Source of the DNA: Sphingopyxis microcysteis
GTDB taxonomy: Bacteria; Pseudomonadota; Alphaproteobacteria; Sphingomonadales; Sphingomonadaceae
Direction: 5' to 3'
Length of the DNA: 64,000 nucleotides
NCBI RefSeq assembly: GCF_012274265.1
Contig: NZ_JAANYY010000002.1
Coordinates: 1,584,810 to 1,648,809 of the forward strand
Both the position numbers and the translations under genes were made by a program. The notes under the pieces are model-generated. The model was not told the origin of the DNA. It saw nothing but the letters and a program-made list of their open reading frames with translations, and made no database searches. Shown here piece after piece: positions 26,068 to 35,758 of the stretch. How positions within the stretch are numbered: position 1 is the stretch's first letter; each line of letters opens with the position of its first letter.

Positions 26068-26662
26068 GGGGGATGCCCGCGCTGGTCAGCAGGGTGCGTG
26101 TTTCGAACAGCGGCAGCCCGACGACATTCGAATGGCTGCCCGACAGGAAACGGACAAAGGCCTCGGCGCGACCCTGGATCGCGTAGCCGCCAGCCTTGCC
26201 CATGCCCTCCCCGCTTTCGACATACCAGTCGATCTCGGCGGCGCTCAGCACCTTGAAGGCGACGATGGTGTCGGCGACGCGCACGCGCGCCTTGCCGTCG
26301 GTCCCGACGACGCACAGCCCCGAATAGACATGGTGCCGCCGCCCCGACAGCAGGCCGAGCATGCGGCGCAGATCCGCCTCGTCGGCGGGTTTTTCCAAGA
26401 TGCGGCGCCCGACCGCGACGGTCGTGTCGCCCGCCAGCACCACCTCGTCCGCCGCACGCGCGACCGCCAGCGCCTTGCCCTTGGCCAGCCGCGCGACATA
26501 ATCACGCGGCAGTTCGCCCTTCAGCGGCGTTTCGTCGATGTCGGGGGACGCGATCCGTGCCGGGATCACGCCGATGCGCGTCAGCAGCTCACGCCGCCGG
26601 GGCGAAGTCGAAGCGAGAACCAGTACCGGCATGGGCGCAGGAGTTTTCGCCGCGCCGCTCAC
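26060..26662 (-). CDS. maf: Maf-family nucleotide pyrophosphatase
   Basis: Maf proteins hydrolyse non-canonical or methylated nucleoside triphosphates in the cytoplasm and have been linked to septum inhibition. The 200-residue product has [12 protein letters not shown] at its N-terminus, AGDTTVAVG with the catalytic aspartate, and the [10 protein letters not shown] motif. It starts in an ATGA overlap with infA and runs into the RNase gene. Confidence 0.93.
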   Translation of the reverse strand: MSGAAKTPAPMPVLVLASTSPRRRELLTRIGVIPARIASPDIDETPLKGELPRDYVARLAKGKALAVARAADEVVLAGDTTVAVGRRILEKPADEADLRRMLGLLSGRRHHVYSGLCVVGTDGKARVRVADTIVAFKVLSAAEIDWYVESGEGMGKAGGYAIQGRAEAFVRFLSGSHSNVVGLPLFETRTLLTSAGIPLG

Positions 26663-26877
26663 TTGAAGCGATAGGTGATCCGACCCTTGGTCAGGTCATA
26701 GGGGGTGAGTTCGACGAGCACTTCGTCGCCAACCAGAACGCGGATGCGGTTCTTGCGCATCTTTCCGGCCGTGTGGCCCAGAATCTCGTGGTTGTTTTCC
26801 AGTTTGACGCGAAACATCGCGTTGGGCAGCAGTTCGACCACTTGGCCGCGCATCTCCAGAAGTTCTTCTTTCGCCAT
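26659..26877 (-). CDS. infA: Translation initiation factor IF-1
   Basis: IF-1 is the 72-residue OB-fold factor that blocks the ribosomal A site during initiation. The sequence [20 protein letters not shown] and ending GRITYRFK is full length and typical. It heads the infA-maf-RNase-yacG unit. The 72-base gap before it must hold the promoter unless it is read from the upstream gene. Confidence 0.97.
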   Translation of the reverse strand: MAKEELLEMRGQVVELLPNAMFRVKLENNHEILGHTAGKMRKNRIRVLVGDEVLVELTPYDLTKGRITYRFK

Positions 26878-26949
26878 CAGTTCTCTAGGATCTCACAAAA
26901 TAAGGATGCGCGCCCATAGCCGCAAAATGCCGCGATGGAAAGCAGTCTG

Positions 26950-27816
26950 TCACGCAACGAGCCGCAGCTTTCGCGCGATCCGCCAGCCCACCGACCGCGC
27001 CCAGGCATAGCTTGGCCAGCGCGGCGGCATCGCCGGGTCCAGCCCCATGCGGCGCAGCGCGGCGTTGGCGGCGTGCGCTTCGGATTCGCGATAGCTCCAT
27101 TCGCTGCGCCAGGTGATCGACAGCGAGATCGACGGCGCATCGCCATTGGCGACGAAGTGCGGCGCCATGACCGGCATCAGCACGGCGTCGCCGGGAGCGA
27201 GCGGCACCTGCTGCGCATCGGCATGGAAATCGTCCTGCCACGGCAGGTTGCGGTGGCCGCCGCCATGATAGCGTTCATGCTCGCGGCGATCGGCAAAACG
27301 CTCGTCGCCCGCGGGCCAGACGTTCATGACCTTGGTCCCGCGCAGTTGCAGCAGGATATTATGTTCGGGGTCGAAGTGATAGGGCGTGATCGACCCCGGC
27401 GACGAAATGAAGATGAACCCCTGCGGCGTCAGCATCGCGCCCGTCCGTGGTTCGACTACCGACTTGAGTTCGCCGAGCAGGTCCATCAGCAGCGTGCGAT
27501 AAGCCGGAACATTTTCGATATTCTTGAGCACCGCCCAGCTGCCATTGGTGTCGATGGTGCGGATCGTCTCGCCGATCGACAAGCCGTTCGACGGGACATC
27601 CTCGGGACGGATCCCGATCGGGACATTGCCCGGATTATATTCGACCGCGCTCACCGGCATGCTTTCGGCAAGCTCTGCCAGCGCCTCGATCGACAGCAAG
27701 GGATGGTCGGGCAGATGATGGCGCAGCAGTCCCGCCTTCAAAGGATATAGTGCCGCCATCGCCGCCAGCGTGTCGGCGGGGAAAACGGGAGCAGAGATCG
27801 GCTGATGCGCAGTCAT
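26950..27816 (-). CDS. JmjC/cupin-8-like Fe(II) oxygenase
   Basis: This 288-residue protein has the double-stranded beta-helix iron motif of JmjC-like 2-oxoglutarate oxygenases. His147 and Asp149 lie in ITPYHFDPEHN, and the distal histidine His220 is in LMPVMAPHFVAN. Such enzymes hydroxylate proteins, peptides or small molecules. It starts in an ATGA overlap with a GNAT gene, so the pair is co-translated. The pair borders the XrtA polysaccharide locus but is separated from it by a palindromic element, so membership is uncertain. The substrate is unknown. Confidence 0.75.
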   Translation of the reverse strand: MTAHQPISAPVFPADTLAAMAALYPLKAGLLRHHLPDHPLLSIEALAELAESMPVSAVEYNPGNVPIGIRPEDVPSNGLSIGETIRTIDTNGSWAVLKNIENVPAYRTLLMDLLGELKSVVEPRTGAMLTPQGFIFISSPGSITPYHFDPEHNILLQLRGTKVMNVWPAGDERFADRREHERYHGGGHRNLPWQDDFHADAQQVPLAPGDAVLMPVMAPHFVANGDAPSISLSITWRSEWSYRESEAHAANAALRRMGLDPAMPPRWPSYAWARSVGWRIARKLRLVA

Positions 27817-28997
27817 GTCGGGCTTTCTACTTCATTTTCGACGGCGGTGGGAGCTTTCCAGCGTCGCCAGAGCCGCTCGATCCTGGCGAGCATCGCAAAG
27901 CGCAGCCGGTCGGCGGGCGACGACAGCGCGGCGTTTACCCACACCAGCGCGCGGCGCTCGCGCCAGACGCTGTCGATCATCGGATGTCCGGGCGCAGCGC
28001 AGCTGTCGACCCACGCGATCGCGGGGTCGTCCAGCAGGTCGAGATTTTCCTGTTGCAGCAACACCCCGGGCGAAAAGCGGGCATATTCCTCGTCGAACGC
28101 GGTCTTGAACGAAAAGCCCCCGGGCGGCGCCCGAAAATTGATCAGCATCGCCAGCGGTCGCTCGTCGAGGTCCAGCGCACGCATGTCGAGCCGTCCCGCC
28201 TCTGCGGCACCGGCGATGATGGCGCGGAACCAAGCCTCGGTATCGCCATGGCTGGCGAGCGCCGATCCGGCGCGGCCTTTCCAGCCGCGCGCCTCCAGGT
28301 CCAGAAAGCTGTCGATCCACGGATCGATCGCCTCTCCCGCCCGCCAGCGCCGAAAACGCACGCCCCCCTGCTCGGCGAGCCGATTGGCCTGGCGTCGATG
28401 CTCCTTGCGCTTCTTGGCGCGCACCGCGGTGTCCCAATATTCGGCGGGCGACAGGTCGCTGGCGAGCAGCGCGCGCTCTTCGCGATGGACGATCTCGGCT
28501 TCGCCGCCGCGCACCCGCGCGACGTCGATCAGCGCGCGGTGCAGCGGTCCATCCTCGGTCAATCGCGGCAAATGCAACAAGGTCCGCGCCCACGGCGCAG
28601 CGTCGCACCAGCCGAGCAGGATCGACCAGAACAGGCGTTCGAACCCCGCGCGGACCAGCGGCAATCCCAGAAAATGATTGGGGTGCGCCCAGCCGGTCAC
28701 ATGGCGCAGCGGCAGGCGGCCATAATGCGGCGCAGCGGCGATCGGCATGATGCCGATCACCGGCCCGTCGCTGCCGTCGCGCACCATGACCAGCCGCGCG
28801 TGCCGTTCGGGATCGAGCAGGTGCAGCGCCGATTGCAGGCACCAGCGTTCGGCAAAGGGATTGGGTTCGCTGGCCTCCGCCGCCAGCCGGTCCCACGCCG
28901 CCGCCAGTTCGTGCGACAGCGCCAGCGGATCGACGATACGCACCGTCAGCGGATCGGCAGGGGTGGCGTCGGCGGGAAAGGCGGGGTGCACCGTCAT
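27813..28997 (-). CDS. GNAT (BioF2/FemAB-like) acyltransferase
   Basis: This 394-residue protein is of the GNAT_6 type. The N-terminal part has FAERWCLQSALHLL, and the core has AKKRKEHRRQANRLAEQGGV. The C-terminal acetyltransferase fold ends around FKTAFDEEYARFSPGVLLQQENL. These proteins transfer acyl or aminoacyl groups, often to polysaccharides or cell-wall precursors. It overlaps the JmjC-like gene by four bases. A smaller relative lies at 45003-45998 in the XrtA locus. The substrate is unknown. Confidence 0.78.
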   Translation of the reverse strand: MTVHPAFPADATPADPLTVRIVDPLALSHELAAAWDRLAAEASEPNPFAERWCLQSALHLLDPERHARLVMVRDGSDGPVIGIMPIAAAPHYGRLPLRHVTGWAHPNHFLGLPLVRAGFERLFWSILLGWCDAAPWARTLLHLPRLTEDGPLHRALIDVARVRGGEAEIVHREERALLASDLSPAEYWDTAVRAKKRKEHRRQANRLAEQGGVRFRRWRAGEAIDPWIDSFLDLEARGWKGRAGSALASHGDTEAWFRAIIAGAAEAGRLDMRALDLDERPLAMLINFRAPPGGFSFKTAFDEEYARFSPGVLLQQENLDLLDDPAIAWVDSCAAPGHPMIDSVWRERRALVWVNAALSSPADRLRFAMLARIERLWRRWKAPTAVENEVESPT

Positions 28998-29049
28998 CGG
29001 GTGGAGGTTAGCAGGGAAGCGTTAAAATGGGGTGGCGATTTATCTGAAG

Positions 29050-29182
29050 CCCCTCCCCTTTAGGGGAGGGGTTGGGGTGGGGGCTGTCGATGTTGCGCAA
29101 GGCCGACGGCCCCCACCCCACTCGACTAAAGGCCCGGCTGTGCCGGACCAAGTCTCGCTACCCCTCCCCTAAAGGGGAGGGG
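29050..29182. repeat. Composite palindromic element, copy B
   Basis: The end hairpins CCCCTCCCCTTTAGGGGAGGGG (22 bases from 29050) and CCCCTCCCCTAAAGGGGAGGGG-type sequence bracket a core with GGGGTGGGGGC facing GCCCCCACCCC and a TTGCGCAAGGC palindrome. It lies between the start of the GNAT gene and the end of the amidotransferase gene on the same strand, ten bases after the latter's stop. Confidence 0.8.
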
Positions 29183-29191
29183 TGATCTTTC

Positions 29192-31087
29192 TCAAATCCC
29201 GAACAGTTTCGCCAGCGACTTTTCCAGCATGAAAAATTGCCAGATCAGCCGCCCATGGTCGCGCCGCCCAGACTGGTGCGCCGCGACGATACGCTCGATC
29301 TCGGCCATGTCGAACCAGCCCGACCGCGCCAGCGTCGACGACGTCGCCAACCCCCTCGCCTGCTCCACCAAAGCGCCGCGGAACCATTGCGACACGGGGG
29401 TCACAAACCCCATCTTGGGTCGATACAGAATGTCGTGCGGCAGATAGCGTTCCATGGCCTGCTTCATGATCGCCTTGCCGGTCGATCCCTTGACGCGCAT
29501 CGACGCGGGCAGGCTCGCGGCAAATTCGATCAGCCGGTAATCGAGCAGCGGCTCGCGCGCCTCCAGGCTCACCGCCATGCTCATCCGGTCGGTCTTGGTC
29601 AGGATGTCGCCGGGCAGCCAGATCATCAGGTCGGCATATTGCGCGCGGTCGAGCGGCTCGCGCGCCGGGGCGTCGGCCATCGCCTTCCAGTAGCGCGCCT
29701 CGGCGACATGATCGCCCAGCGCCTGATGCGCCGCGTCGTTGAACAGGAGCGACCGCTGCGCCTGCCCCGTCACACCGACGGCTTCGGCATAGCCTTCGGC
29801 GCCGCTTTTCGACAGGCTGGCGAGCGTCGCGCGGGCGCGCAGGGGACGCGGCGCCCAGTCCATCTGCGGCCACACCTTCGCCAACGGCCCCAGCACCCCG
29901 CGGCGCAGGAAGCCCGGGATCAACCCGCGCAGCCGCTCCTCCTGATGCTGGAACACCAGCCGCCGATACCCCGCAAACGCCTCGTCGGCGCCGTCGCCCG
30001 ACAGCGCTACCGTCACATTTTCACGCGCGAGCTCGCACACGCGATACGTCGGCAGCGCGCTCGCGTCGGCGAAGGGCTCGTCGAAATGATCGGCGATCGT
30101 GTCGACCAGCCCGAAATCGCCCGATGATACGGTGCGGGTGCGGTGATCGGTCGCGAAGCGTTCGGCGATTTGCCGCGCATATTCGGTCTCGTCGAGCGCC
30201 GCGTGATCGAAGCCGATCGTGCAGGTCTTGACCGCCTTCGCGCTCGCCTCGGCCATCAATGCGACGACCGCGCTGCTGTCGACGCCGCCCGACAGAAAGG
30301 CGCCGAGCGGAACGTCGGCGACCATCCGATCGGTCACCGCGGCGCGCATCAGGTGAACGAGATGCTCGGCCGCCTCACCTTCGTTGGCCTTGATACGCCG
30401 CGAAAAATCGGGCGCCCACCAGCGCGTCGGCGCGGGGATGGCCTTGCCGCGTTCGAGCAGCAGGAAATGCCCCGCGGCCAGCTTCTCGACCCCCGCGACG
30501 ATGCAATTGTCGTCGGGTACATAACCAAAGGCGAGGAAATCCTCGATTGCCGTCAGGTTGGCTTCCTGCCGCAAGAGCGGATTGCGCAGCAGCCCTTTCA
30601 GTTCGGACGCGAACGCCACCGACCCGTCGGACAGCCGCGCATAGTGCAGCGGCTTCACCCCCAGCCGGTCACGGGCGAGGAACAGGCAGCCGCGCGCATG
30701 ATCGTGGATCGCAAAGGCGAACATCCCGTTCAGCCGCGAAAGGCAATCCGGCCCCCATTGCCGCCACGCCGCGATGATGACCTCGGTATCGCCGCTGGTG
30801 CGGAACCGGTGGCCGCGATCCTCCAGTTCGGAGCGCAGCTCGCGAAAATTATAGATTTCGCCGTTGTAGGTGAGCGTCACCGTTTCGTCGTCGCTCGCCA
30901 TCGGCTGCGGGCTGCCGTCGATGTCAATGATCGACAGGCGCAAATGACCGAGCCCGACGCCGGGCGCGGTCCAGACGCCCGACCCGTCCGGGCCGCGATG
31001 CGCCATCGGATGCAGCATCGCGCGGAGGCGCGCCGGGTCGACGGGCTTCGCCGTTTCCAGATGATAGATGCCCGCGATCCCACACAT
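29192..31087 (-). CDS. XrtA-associated amidotransferase (asparagine synthase-like)
   Basis: This glutamine-hydrolysing amidotransferase has 631 residues. Cys2 is the N-terminal nucleophile (MCGIAGIYH), followed by AHRGPDGSG, GHLRLSIID and YNGEIYN. The synthetase domain has the ATP loop FLSGGVDSS and SGDGADE. It matches the family found in exosortase A loci (amidotransferase 1) and probably amidates a sugar or amino-acid group of the exported polysaccharide. The last gene of the minus-strand XrtA block, it follows XrtA by ten bases. Confidence 0.9.
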   Translation of the reverse strand: MCGIAGIYHLETAKPVDPARLRAMLHPMAHRGPDGSGVWTAPGVGLGHLRLSIIDIDGSPQPMASDDETVTLTYNGEIYNFRELRSELEDRGHRFRTSGDTEVIIAAWRQWGPDCLSRLNGMFAFAIHDHARGCLFLARDRLGVKPLHYARLSDGSVAFASELKGLLRNPLLRQEANLTAIEDFLAFGYVPDDNCIVAGVEKLAAGHFLLLERGKAIPAPTRWWAPDFSRRIKANEGEAAEHLVHLMRAAVTDRMVADVPLGAFLSGGVDSSAVVALMAEASAKAVKTCTIGFDHAALDETEYARQIAERFATDHRTRTVSSGDFGLVDTIADHFDEPFADASALPTYRVCELARENVTVALSGDGADEAFAGYRRLVFQHQEERLRGLIPGFLRRGVLGPLAKVWPQMDWAPRPLRARATLASLSKSGAEGYAEAVGVTGQAQRSLLFNDAAHQALGDHVAEARYWKAMADAPAREPLDRAQYADLMIWLPGDILTKTDRMSMAVSLEAREPLLDYRLIEFAASLPASMRVKGSTGKAIMKQAMERYLPHDILYRPKMGFVTPVSQWFRGALVEQARGLATSSTLARSGWFDMAEIERIVAAHQSGRRDHGRLIWQFFMLEKSLAKLFGI

Positions 31088-31097
31088 GGCGCGATCC

Positions 31098-32576
31098 CTA
31101 ACGCAGTTTCAGCGCGCGGTCAGCCATCGCCGTGGCTCCGCCCGACGCGGAAACGAAATCCTCTATCGCATCGCGCCCGCCCTGCCCCGCCTCGCTCGAC
31201 ACGATCAGCGACAGCGCGCGCGGATCGCCGCCGAGCAGTCGCGCCTTCAGGCCCGCGAGCTTGGCGCCACGCGGATCGCCCGTAATCGCCCCGTTCACAA
31301 GATACCAGGTCGCCGCATCGCGCAGCACCGGGCCGGGGTGGAGCAACCGTTCGGTCCGCGCGCCGTCGACCGCGGGCAAGGACGCGCTCCACGCCCATTT
31401 GCTGTCCGGATCGACTGCGCCCTGTCCGAAGGCAACCACCTCGCGGCCCTCGGCCTGGCGTTCATAGCCGCCAATCGCGACCGTCACCCGGCGTCCATTC
31501 GTATCGACGAAATGCCGCAGCAACCGCTGATCGGCGCCGTCGAAGCGCGGCGCCCATGCCATGCCCTCGGCGCGCGTTTCGCTCCAGCCGCGCGGCGCCT
31601 CGACCGCCATCGTCGCGGGCAGCGGGGCGCTGCGTCCGCCCACAAGCCATGCCCAGCCAGCAAAGATCAGCGGGATCGCCAGCGCCGCCGGCAGCACCGC
31701 CTTCGCCGCACCGGCAAAGCGCGGCGCGCCGTCAAGCCCGGTGACGTCGACCGCCACATCGTTCGCGGGCCGGTCGAACCAGCGCCGTGCGACCAGCATC
31801 ACGATAACGATCACCAGCCCGAAAAAGATCCAGCCGTAGAAGATATGATCGATCCCGCCCGCCGCCTCGATCCCCCAGATTTCGGCGGCGACCATCGTGC
31901 CATAAGCGCGCAGCGCGTTGGCGAGGATCGTGGTCGCAAGTGCCGCGGCGACAAACACGACGCGCCGCGTCCAGCTTTTGAAACAGAGATGCGCCGCGAA
32001 CACCGCATAGGCGAGCATCGCAATCAGGAAATTGACCCCCGAACATTCCTCGGCCACCTCGAAGAAGCCGGCGGGCGTCGTGATGAAAACCCCCTCCATC
32101 TCGGCGGAAATGCCCGACAGGTGGAGCAGGATGACGCTGATATGCGCGGTGAAGGTCTGGAGCAGCGGCACCAGTTCCTCGCCGAACGGCACCAGGAGTA
32201 GCGCGTAGCAGAGGGGAAAGAGCAGCCCGCGCACGAGCTTCTCGCCGAGTGTCGCGCCAACCGCGCCCTGCAGCATCAGGATCAGCCCGAGCTGGCGAAA
32301 CAGCCCAACCCCCGCCGCCTCGCCGACCAGCCACACCAGCCCCGCCACCGCCATCCAGACGAGCGCGGGCCACCAGAAGGCGGGGGTCAGCGGGCGCAGC
32401 AGGTCGATCCGCTGCGACACCAGCCAGCCAATCATCGGCACGATCAGCAGGCAGTGCGTGAAGGTCGAGCTGTTCCACCAGATGCCCGCCATATCGGCAG
32501 CATCGCGCCAGAAGAGCGCGAGAATAGCACCCGTCAGCAGGGCGAGCGCGGCGAGATGGCGCTGCCAAAGCGTCAT
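31098..32576 (-). CDS. xrtA: Exosortase A fused to EpsI domain
   Basis: Exosortases are membrane cysteine transpeptidases that recognise PEP-CTERM tails. The 492-residue product has about eight membrane helices. The catalytic residues are Cys178 (in EECSGVN), Arg223 (in NALR) and His244 (in GIDHIFYG). From about residue 285 a soluble EpsI-type domain follows, with the motif GWSETRAEGMAWAPRFDGADQ, as in other XrtA proteins. It starts in an ATGA overlap with the glycosyltransferase. No PEP-CTERM substrate is encoded in the window. Confidence 0.93.
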   Translation of the reverse strand: MTLWQRHLAALALLTGAILALFWRDAADMAGIWWNSSTFTHCLLIVPMIGWLVSQRIDLLRPLTPAFWWPALVWMAVAGLVWLVGEAAGVGLFRQLGLILMLQGAVGATLGEKLVRGLLFPLCYALLLVPFGEELVPLLQTFTAHISVILLHLSGISAEMEGVFITTPAGFFEVAEECSGVNFLIAMLAYAVFAAHLCFKSWTRRVVFVAAALATTILANALRAYGTMVAAEIWGIEAAGGIDHIFYGWIFFGLVIVIVMLVARRWFDRPANDVAVDVTGLDGAPRFAGAAKAVLPAALAIPLIFAGWAWLVGGRSAPLPATMAVEAPRGWSETRAEGMAWAPRFDGADQRLLRHFVDTNGRRVTVAIGGYERQAEGREVVAFGQGAVDPDSKWAWSASLPAVDGARTERLLHPGPVLRDAATWYLVNGAITGDPRGAKLAGLKARLLGGDPRALSLIVSSEAGQGGRDAIEDFVSASGGATAMADRALKLR

Positions 32577-33778
32577 GCGGACAGTCCCAGCAGCGCGCCG
32601 AGCGGCGCCAGCCGCGCGTCCCAGCCATAGCGCGCGATCATCTGCGCGCGTGCCGCTTGTCCCATCCGGGCCGCCGCCTCGCGGTCGTTAAACAGCGAAC
32701 TCACCGCAGCGGCCATGCCCGCGGCATCGTCGGCGACTAGCAGATGCTCGCCGCGGGTCGCATCGATGCCTGTCGCTGCGGCGGCGCTTGCCACCACCGG
32801 CCGCGCCATCGCCATCGCCTCGAGCAACTTGTTCTGCACCCCGCGCGCGAGCAGCAGCGGCGCGACCACCGCGGCGGCGGCGGCAAGCCACGGCCGCACG
32901 TCGGGCACTTCGCCAGTCACCAGCACCCCCGGCAGCTTGGCCAGCGCGCGCACCTCGTCGGTCGGCGCGCGCCCGACGATCGCGAACCGCGCGTCCGGGT
33001 GCTGCCGACGGATCAGCGGCAGGATGTCGGCGGCGAACCAGCACACCGCGTCGATATTGGGACGATAGTCCATCTGCCCGGTGAAAATGGCGAGTGGCCC
33101 TGCGTCGGTATCGACGGGGTCGAACCCCAGCGCAGGGTCGAAACGGTCGGTGTCGATGCCATTTTCGACGGCATGCACCGTGTCGCCACCCAGGCCACTG
33201 CGCGTGCGAAACAACGCCGCCTCGGCCTCGCTGACGAACAGGCTCGCGTCGACGTGCCGCGCCACCTTAGCTTCATACGCGCCGAGCACGCGCGCCTCGC
33301 GGCGGTGGACCCAGTTCAGCGGCTGGCGCTGGTCCTGCTCGGCGTAGGTCGCGAACTTGGCCGAATCGACATCGACAAAATCCATCAGTACCGGCCCGTC
33401 AAAACCGGCGGGCAAATATTGCGCCATCTGGCCGGAGAAGCCGACGATGTGGGTGATGCTGCCTTGGCGGACGAGCGCATCGACATAGCGCGCGAGCGCC
33501 GCATTCCGGAACAGCCGGTTCGACACCGGTTCGCCGCGCAGCACCGCCGATGCCAGCGCGAGCGGGCGCGAGATCTTGCGCACTTCGATCGCCAGGCTCT
33601 TGCAAAGCGGCGTCATTTTTTCGTGTGCCTGTGCAGCGTCGGATTCATTGTCGGCCAGCGCCGCAACATGCACCGGCGCCAGCTTCGCCAGCGCTTCGAA
33701 CATATGCCAGCTGCGAATCCGGTCGCCGCGGTCGGGCGGCCAGGGCGCACGGTGAACGATGAAAAGGATTTCGGGCAT
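32573..33778 (-). CDS. XrtA-associated glycosyltransferase (TIGR03087 type)
   Basis: This cytoplasmic GT-B glycosyltransferase of 401 residues opens MPEILFIVHRAPWPPDRGDRIRSW, diagnostic for the first sugar transferase of XrtA loci. The GT4-type C-terminal half has FTGQMDYRPNIDAVCWFA and LLEAMAMARPVVAS. I chose ATG 33778, because six extra codons upstream add nothing. It is the only glycosyltransferase in the block, so further transferases and the priming enzyme must be elsewhere. Confidence 0.9.
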   Translation of the reverse strand: MPEILFIVHRAPWPPDRGDRIRSWHMFEALAKLAPVHVAALADNESDAAQAHEKMTPLCKSLAIEVRKISRPLALASAVLRGEPVSNRLFRNAALARYVDALVRQGSITHIVGFSGQMAQYLPAGFDGPVLMDFVDVDSAKFATYAEQDQRQPLNWVHRREARVLGAYEAKVARHVDASLFVSEAEAALFRTRSGLGGDTVHAVENGIDTDRFDPALGFDPVDTDAGPLAIFTGQMDYRPNIDAVCWFAADILPLIRRQHPDARFAIVGRAPTDEVRALAKLPGVLVTGEVPDVRPWLAAAAAVVAPLLLARGVQNKLLEAMAMARPVVASAAAATGIDATRGEHLLVADDAAGMAAAVSSLFNDREAAARMGQAARAQMIARYGWDARLAPLGALLGLSA

Positions 33779-33788
33779 GACCCGCGTC

Positions 33789-34856
33789 TTACCCAAGGCC
33801 GCGCGCGATCAGCGGCCCGATCCGGTTCGCCGCCCACAACGGCAATTTCTTCCACAGATCGACCTGTAGCCGATATTTGGCGCTATTCGGGTTGGTATCG
33901 CGTGGCGCCTCGCCCGGCGCCAGCCAGCGCGCATAGACAAGCGGCTGCGGCTCGAAACCCCAGTTCTTCTTGTAGCTATAGGGGCCGGTGCCCATTTTCG
34001 ACCGCCCGAAATCGAAGCGCGTACAGCCCTTGGCGCGCGCATGGCGCATCAGCGCAAAATACATGAGTTCGTTAGCGCGCAGCCGCCGTGCATCGGCGGT
34101 GCCGCCGCCCCAATAGGGCATCACCGTCCCGCGCCAATAGAGGCTGAGCACGCTCGCGACGGGTTTCCCGTCCGCGCGCACGGTCAAAATGTCGGCATCG
34201 TCGCCGAACGCATCGAGCACCGCATCGAACAGCGCTTTGGGGAATACCGGCGTGCCGAGGTTGCGGACGCTGGTCGCGTAGATGCGATAATGATCGCGTC
34301 GTTCGTCAGCATCGCGCCCCGACGTCACGGTCAGGCCGCTGTCCAGCACCTTGCGCACTTCGGCGCGCTGCTTGCGGGGGATCGCTAGCAATTCGGCATC
34401 GTCGTCGCTGGCCAGGTCGCGCGCGAACCCGGCATAAACGCCCTCTTCGCGGCGCCAACCGTCGGCATCCGGCTGCGGTCCGCCGCGCAGTTCGACCGAC
34501 GGCACGCCCAGCGATTGTGCCATCGCCGTCGCTCCCTCGGCCAGCGTCGCGGCGACCGCCGGATCATCGGCGAGGATACCGCCGTCGACCGCAAAACCGC
34601 TGCCGACCAGCGCCTGCCCGAACAACGGCGAGCGGACATGGTGGAGCGGCAACAGTCCGGTCAGCGCCCCTTCGGCGTCGCGCGCGGTCACCAGATGGCA
34701 TTGATGCCCGGTCGCCCGGGTGACCGCCTCGCACCAGGCACGGCTGTGAAAGGGCGTCGCCTGTGCGTGCGCGGCGACATAGGCATCCCATGCCGCCGCG
34801 CCGGACAGCGGCGCGCCCGAAAAGCCCTGCATCACCGGAAAGCTCGGCGCATTCAC
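33789..34856 (-). CDS. XrtA-associated FemAB-like protein
   Basis: This 355-residue protein has a GNAT_6/FemAB fold. FHSRAWCEAVTRATGHQCHL lies near the N-terminus and ELLAIPRKQRAEVRKVLDSGL in the middle. The family end is FDFGRSKMGTGPYSYKKNWGFEP. FemAB-like members of XrtA loci may transfer amino acids to the glycan. I chose the GTG at 34856, which makes a GTGA overlap with the deacetylase stop. An ATG at 34832 is an alternative. The frame is open further upstream but runs inside the deacetylase gene. Confidence 0.87.
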   Translation of the reverse strand: MNAPSFPVMQGFSGAPLSGAAAWDAYVAAHAQATPFHSRAWCEAVTRATGHQCHLVTARDAEGALTGLLPLHHVRSPLFGQALVGSGFAVDGGILADDPAVAATLAEGATAMAQSLGVPSVELRGGPQPDADGWRREEGVYAGFARDLASDDDAELLAIPRKQRAEVRKVLDSGLTVTSGRDADERRDHYRIYATSVRNLGTPVFPKALFDAVLDAFGDDADILTVRADGKPVASVLSLYWRGTVMPYWGGGTADARRLRANELMYFALMRHARAKGCTRFDFGRSKMGTGPYSYKKNWGFEPQPLVYARWLAPGEAPRDTNPNSAKYRLQVDLWKKLPLWAANRIGPLIARGLG

Positions 34857-35713
34857 GCCGCCGCGCGCCACGGCGCGGCGCGCTTCTGCTGGGCCGGGAG
34901 CAAGGCATCGGCGCGCGTCCATTCGAAATCGGCGAGCAGCTTCTTCAGCTTGCCAGCCATCGCCGACAAGCCGCTGTAATGACGGATTTTCGATTTGATC
35001 GGCGCGTCGGCCACGCGCGGCTGGCCGGGATCGATTTCCCATGGGTGGAAATAGAGGATCGCCGGATGCCCCTCGGCGTTCATCCGCGCGATCGCCCAGC
35101 GCGTGAAACCATAGGGCAGCATCCGCACGAAGCCCCCACCCCCTGCCGCCAGCGTCCGCCCGGCAAAGCGCGCGGTCGTCACCGGCCATTCGACCAGTTC
35201 GTTATCGGGCAGCGGTCGCCATGCGTGACGCGGGCTTTGCGGCCAGCCATAATGGTCATGGACCACCGGCGCGACGCTCGACGAATAAGCATAGCCCTGC
35301 TCGGCGAGCACCGCATGCGCCCAAGGGGTGCGCGTATCGACCGAAAAGCTGGGTGCGCGATAGCCGCGAACCGCGACGCCGCCGATATCCTCGAGGATCG
35401 CCCGCGTTTTTTTGAGGTCGGCGGCAAATTCGTCGGCGGTCATGTTGAACACACGCTTGTGGTCATAGCCATGGCTCGCCAGCTCATGCCCCGCCGCGAC
35501 GATCCGCTTGATCAGCGAGGGATAGCGTTCGGCAACCCAGCCCAGCGTGAAAAACGTCCCCCTGGCCCCCGCATCGGCGAAAATTTCAAGCACCGCGTCG
35601 CAATTCGCCTCGACCCGGCACTCGAGCGTCGGCCAGTCGGCGCGGTCGATCGTGCGCTCAAAGGCGCCGACCTGGAACCAGTCCTCGACATCGACCGACA
35701 GGCCGTTCTGCAT
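34853..35713 (-). CDS. XrtA-associated polysaccharide deacetylase
   Basis: This NodB-family carbohydrate esterase of 286 residues begins LSVDVEDWFQVGAFE with the catalytic aspartates. The metal motif is HELASHGYDH, followed by RGYRAPSFSVD and the final LYFHPWEIDPGQPR. It should remove N-acetyl groups from the exported polymer. It has no clear signal peptide, as is usual for this XrtA subfamily. It overlaps the FemAB-like gene by four bases. Confidence 0.92.
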   Translation of the reverse strand: MQNGLSVDVEDWFQVGAFERTIDRADWPTLECRVEANCDAVLEIFADAGARGTFFTLGWVAERYPSLIKRIVAAGHELASHGYDHKRVFNMTADEFAADLKKTRAILEDIGGVAVRGYRAPSFSVDTRTPWAHAVLAEQGYAYSSSVAPVVHDHYGWPQSPRHAWRPLPDNELVEWPVTTARFAGRTLAAGGGGFVRMLPYGFTRWAIARMNAEGHPAILYFHPWEIDPGQPRVADAPIKSKIRHYSGLSAMAGKLKKLLADFEWTRADALLPAQQKRAAPWRAAA

Positions 35714-35758
35714 CTTTTCTCACCTTCATCCGCAGACTAGCCGAATTCGCGGTCGCTG

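Noticed and set aside
33789..34856. FemAB-like gene as a peptidoglycan interpeptide-bridge enzyme
   Set aside because: It is embedded in the XrtA block with overlapping codons, and the organism type has no interpeptide bridges of that kind.
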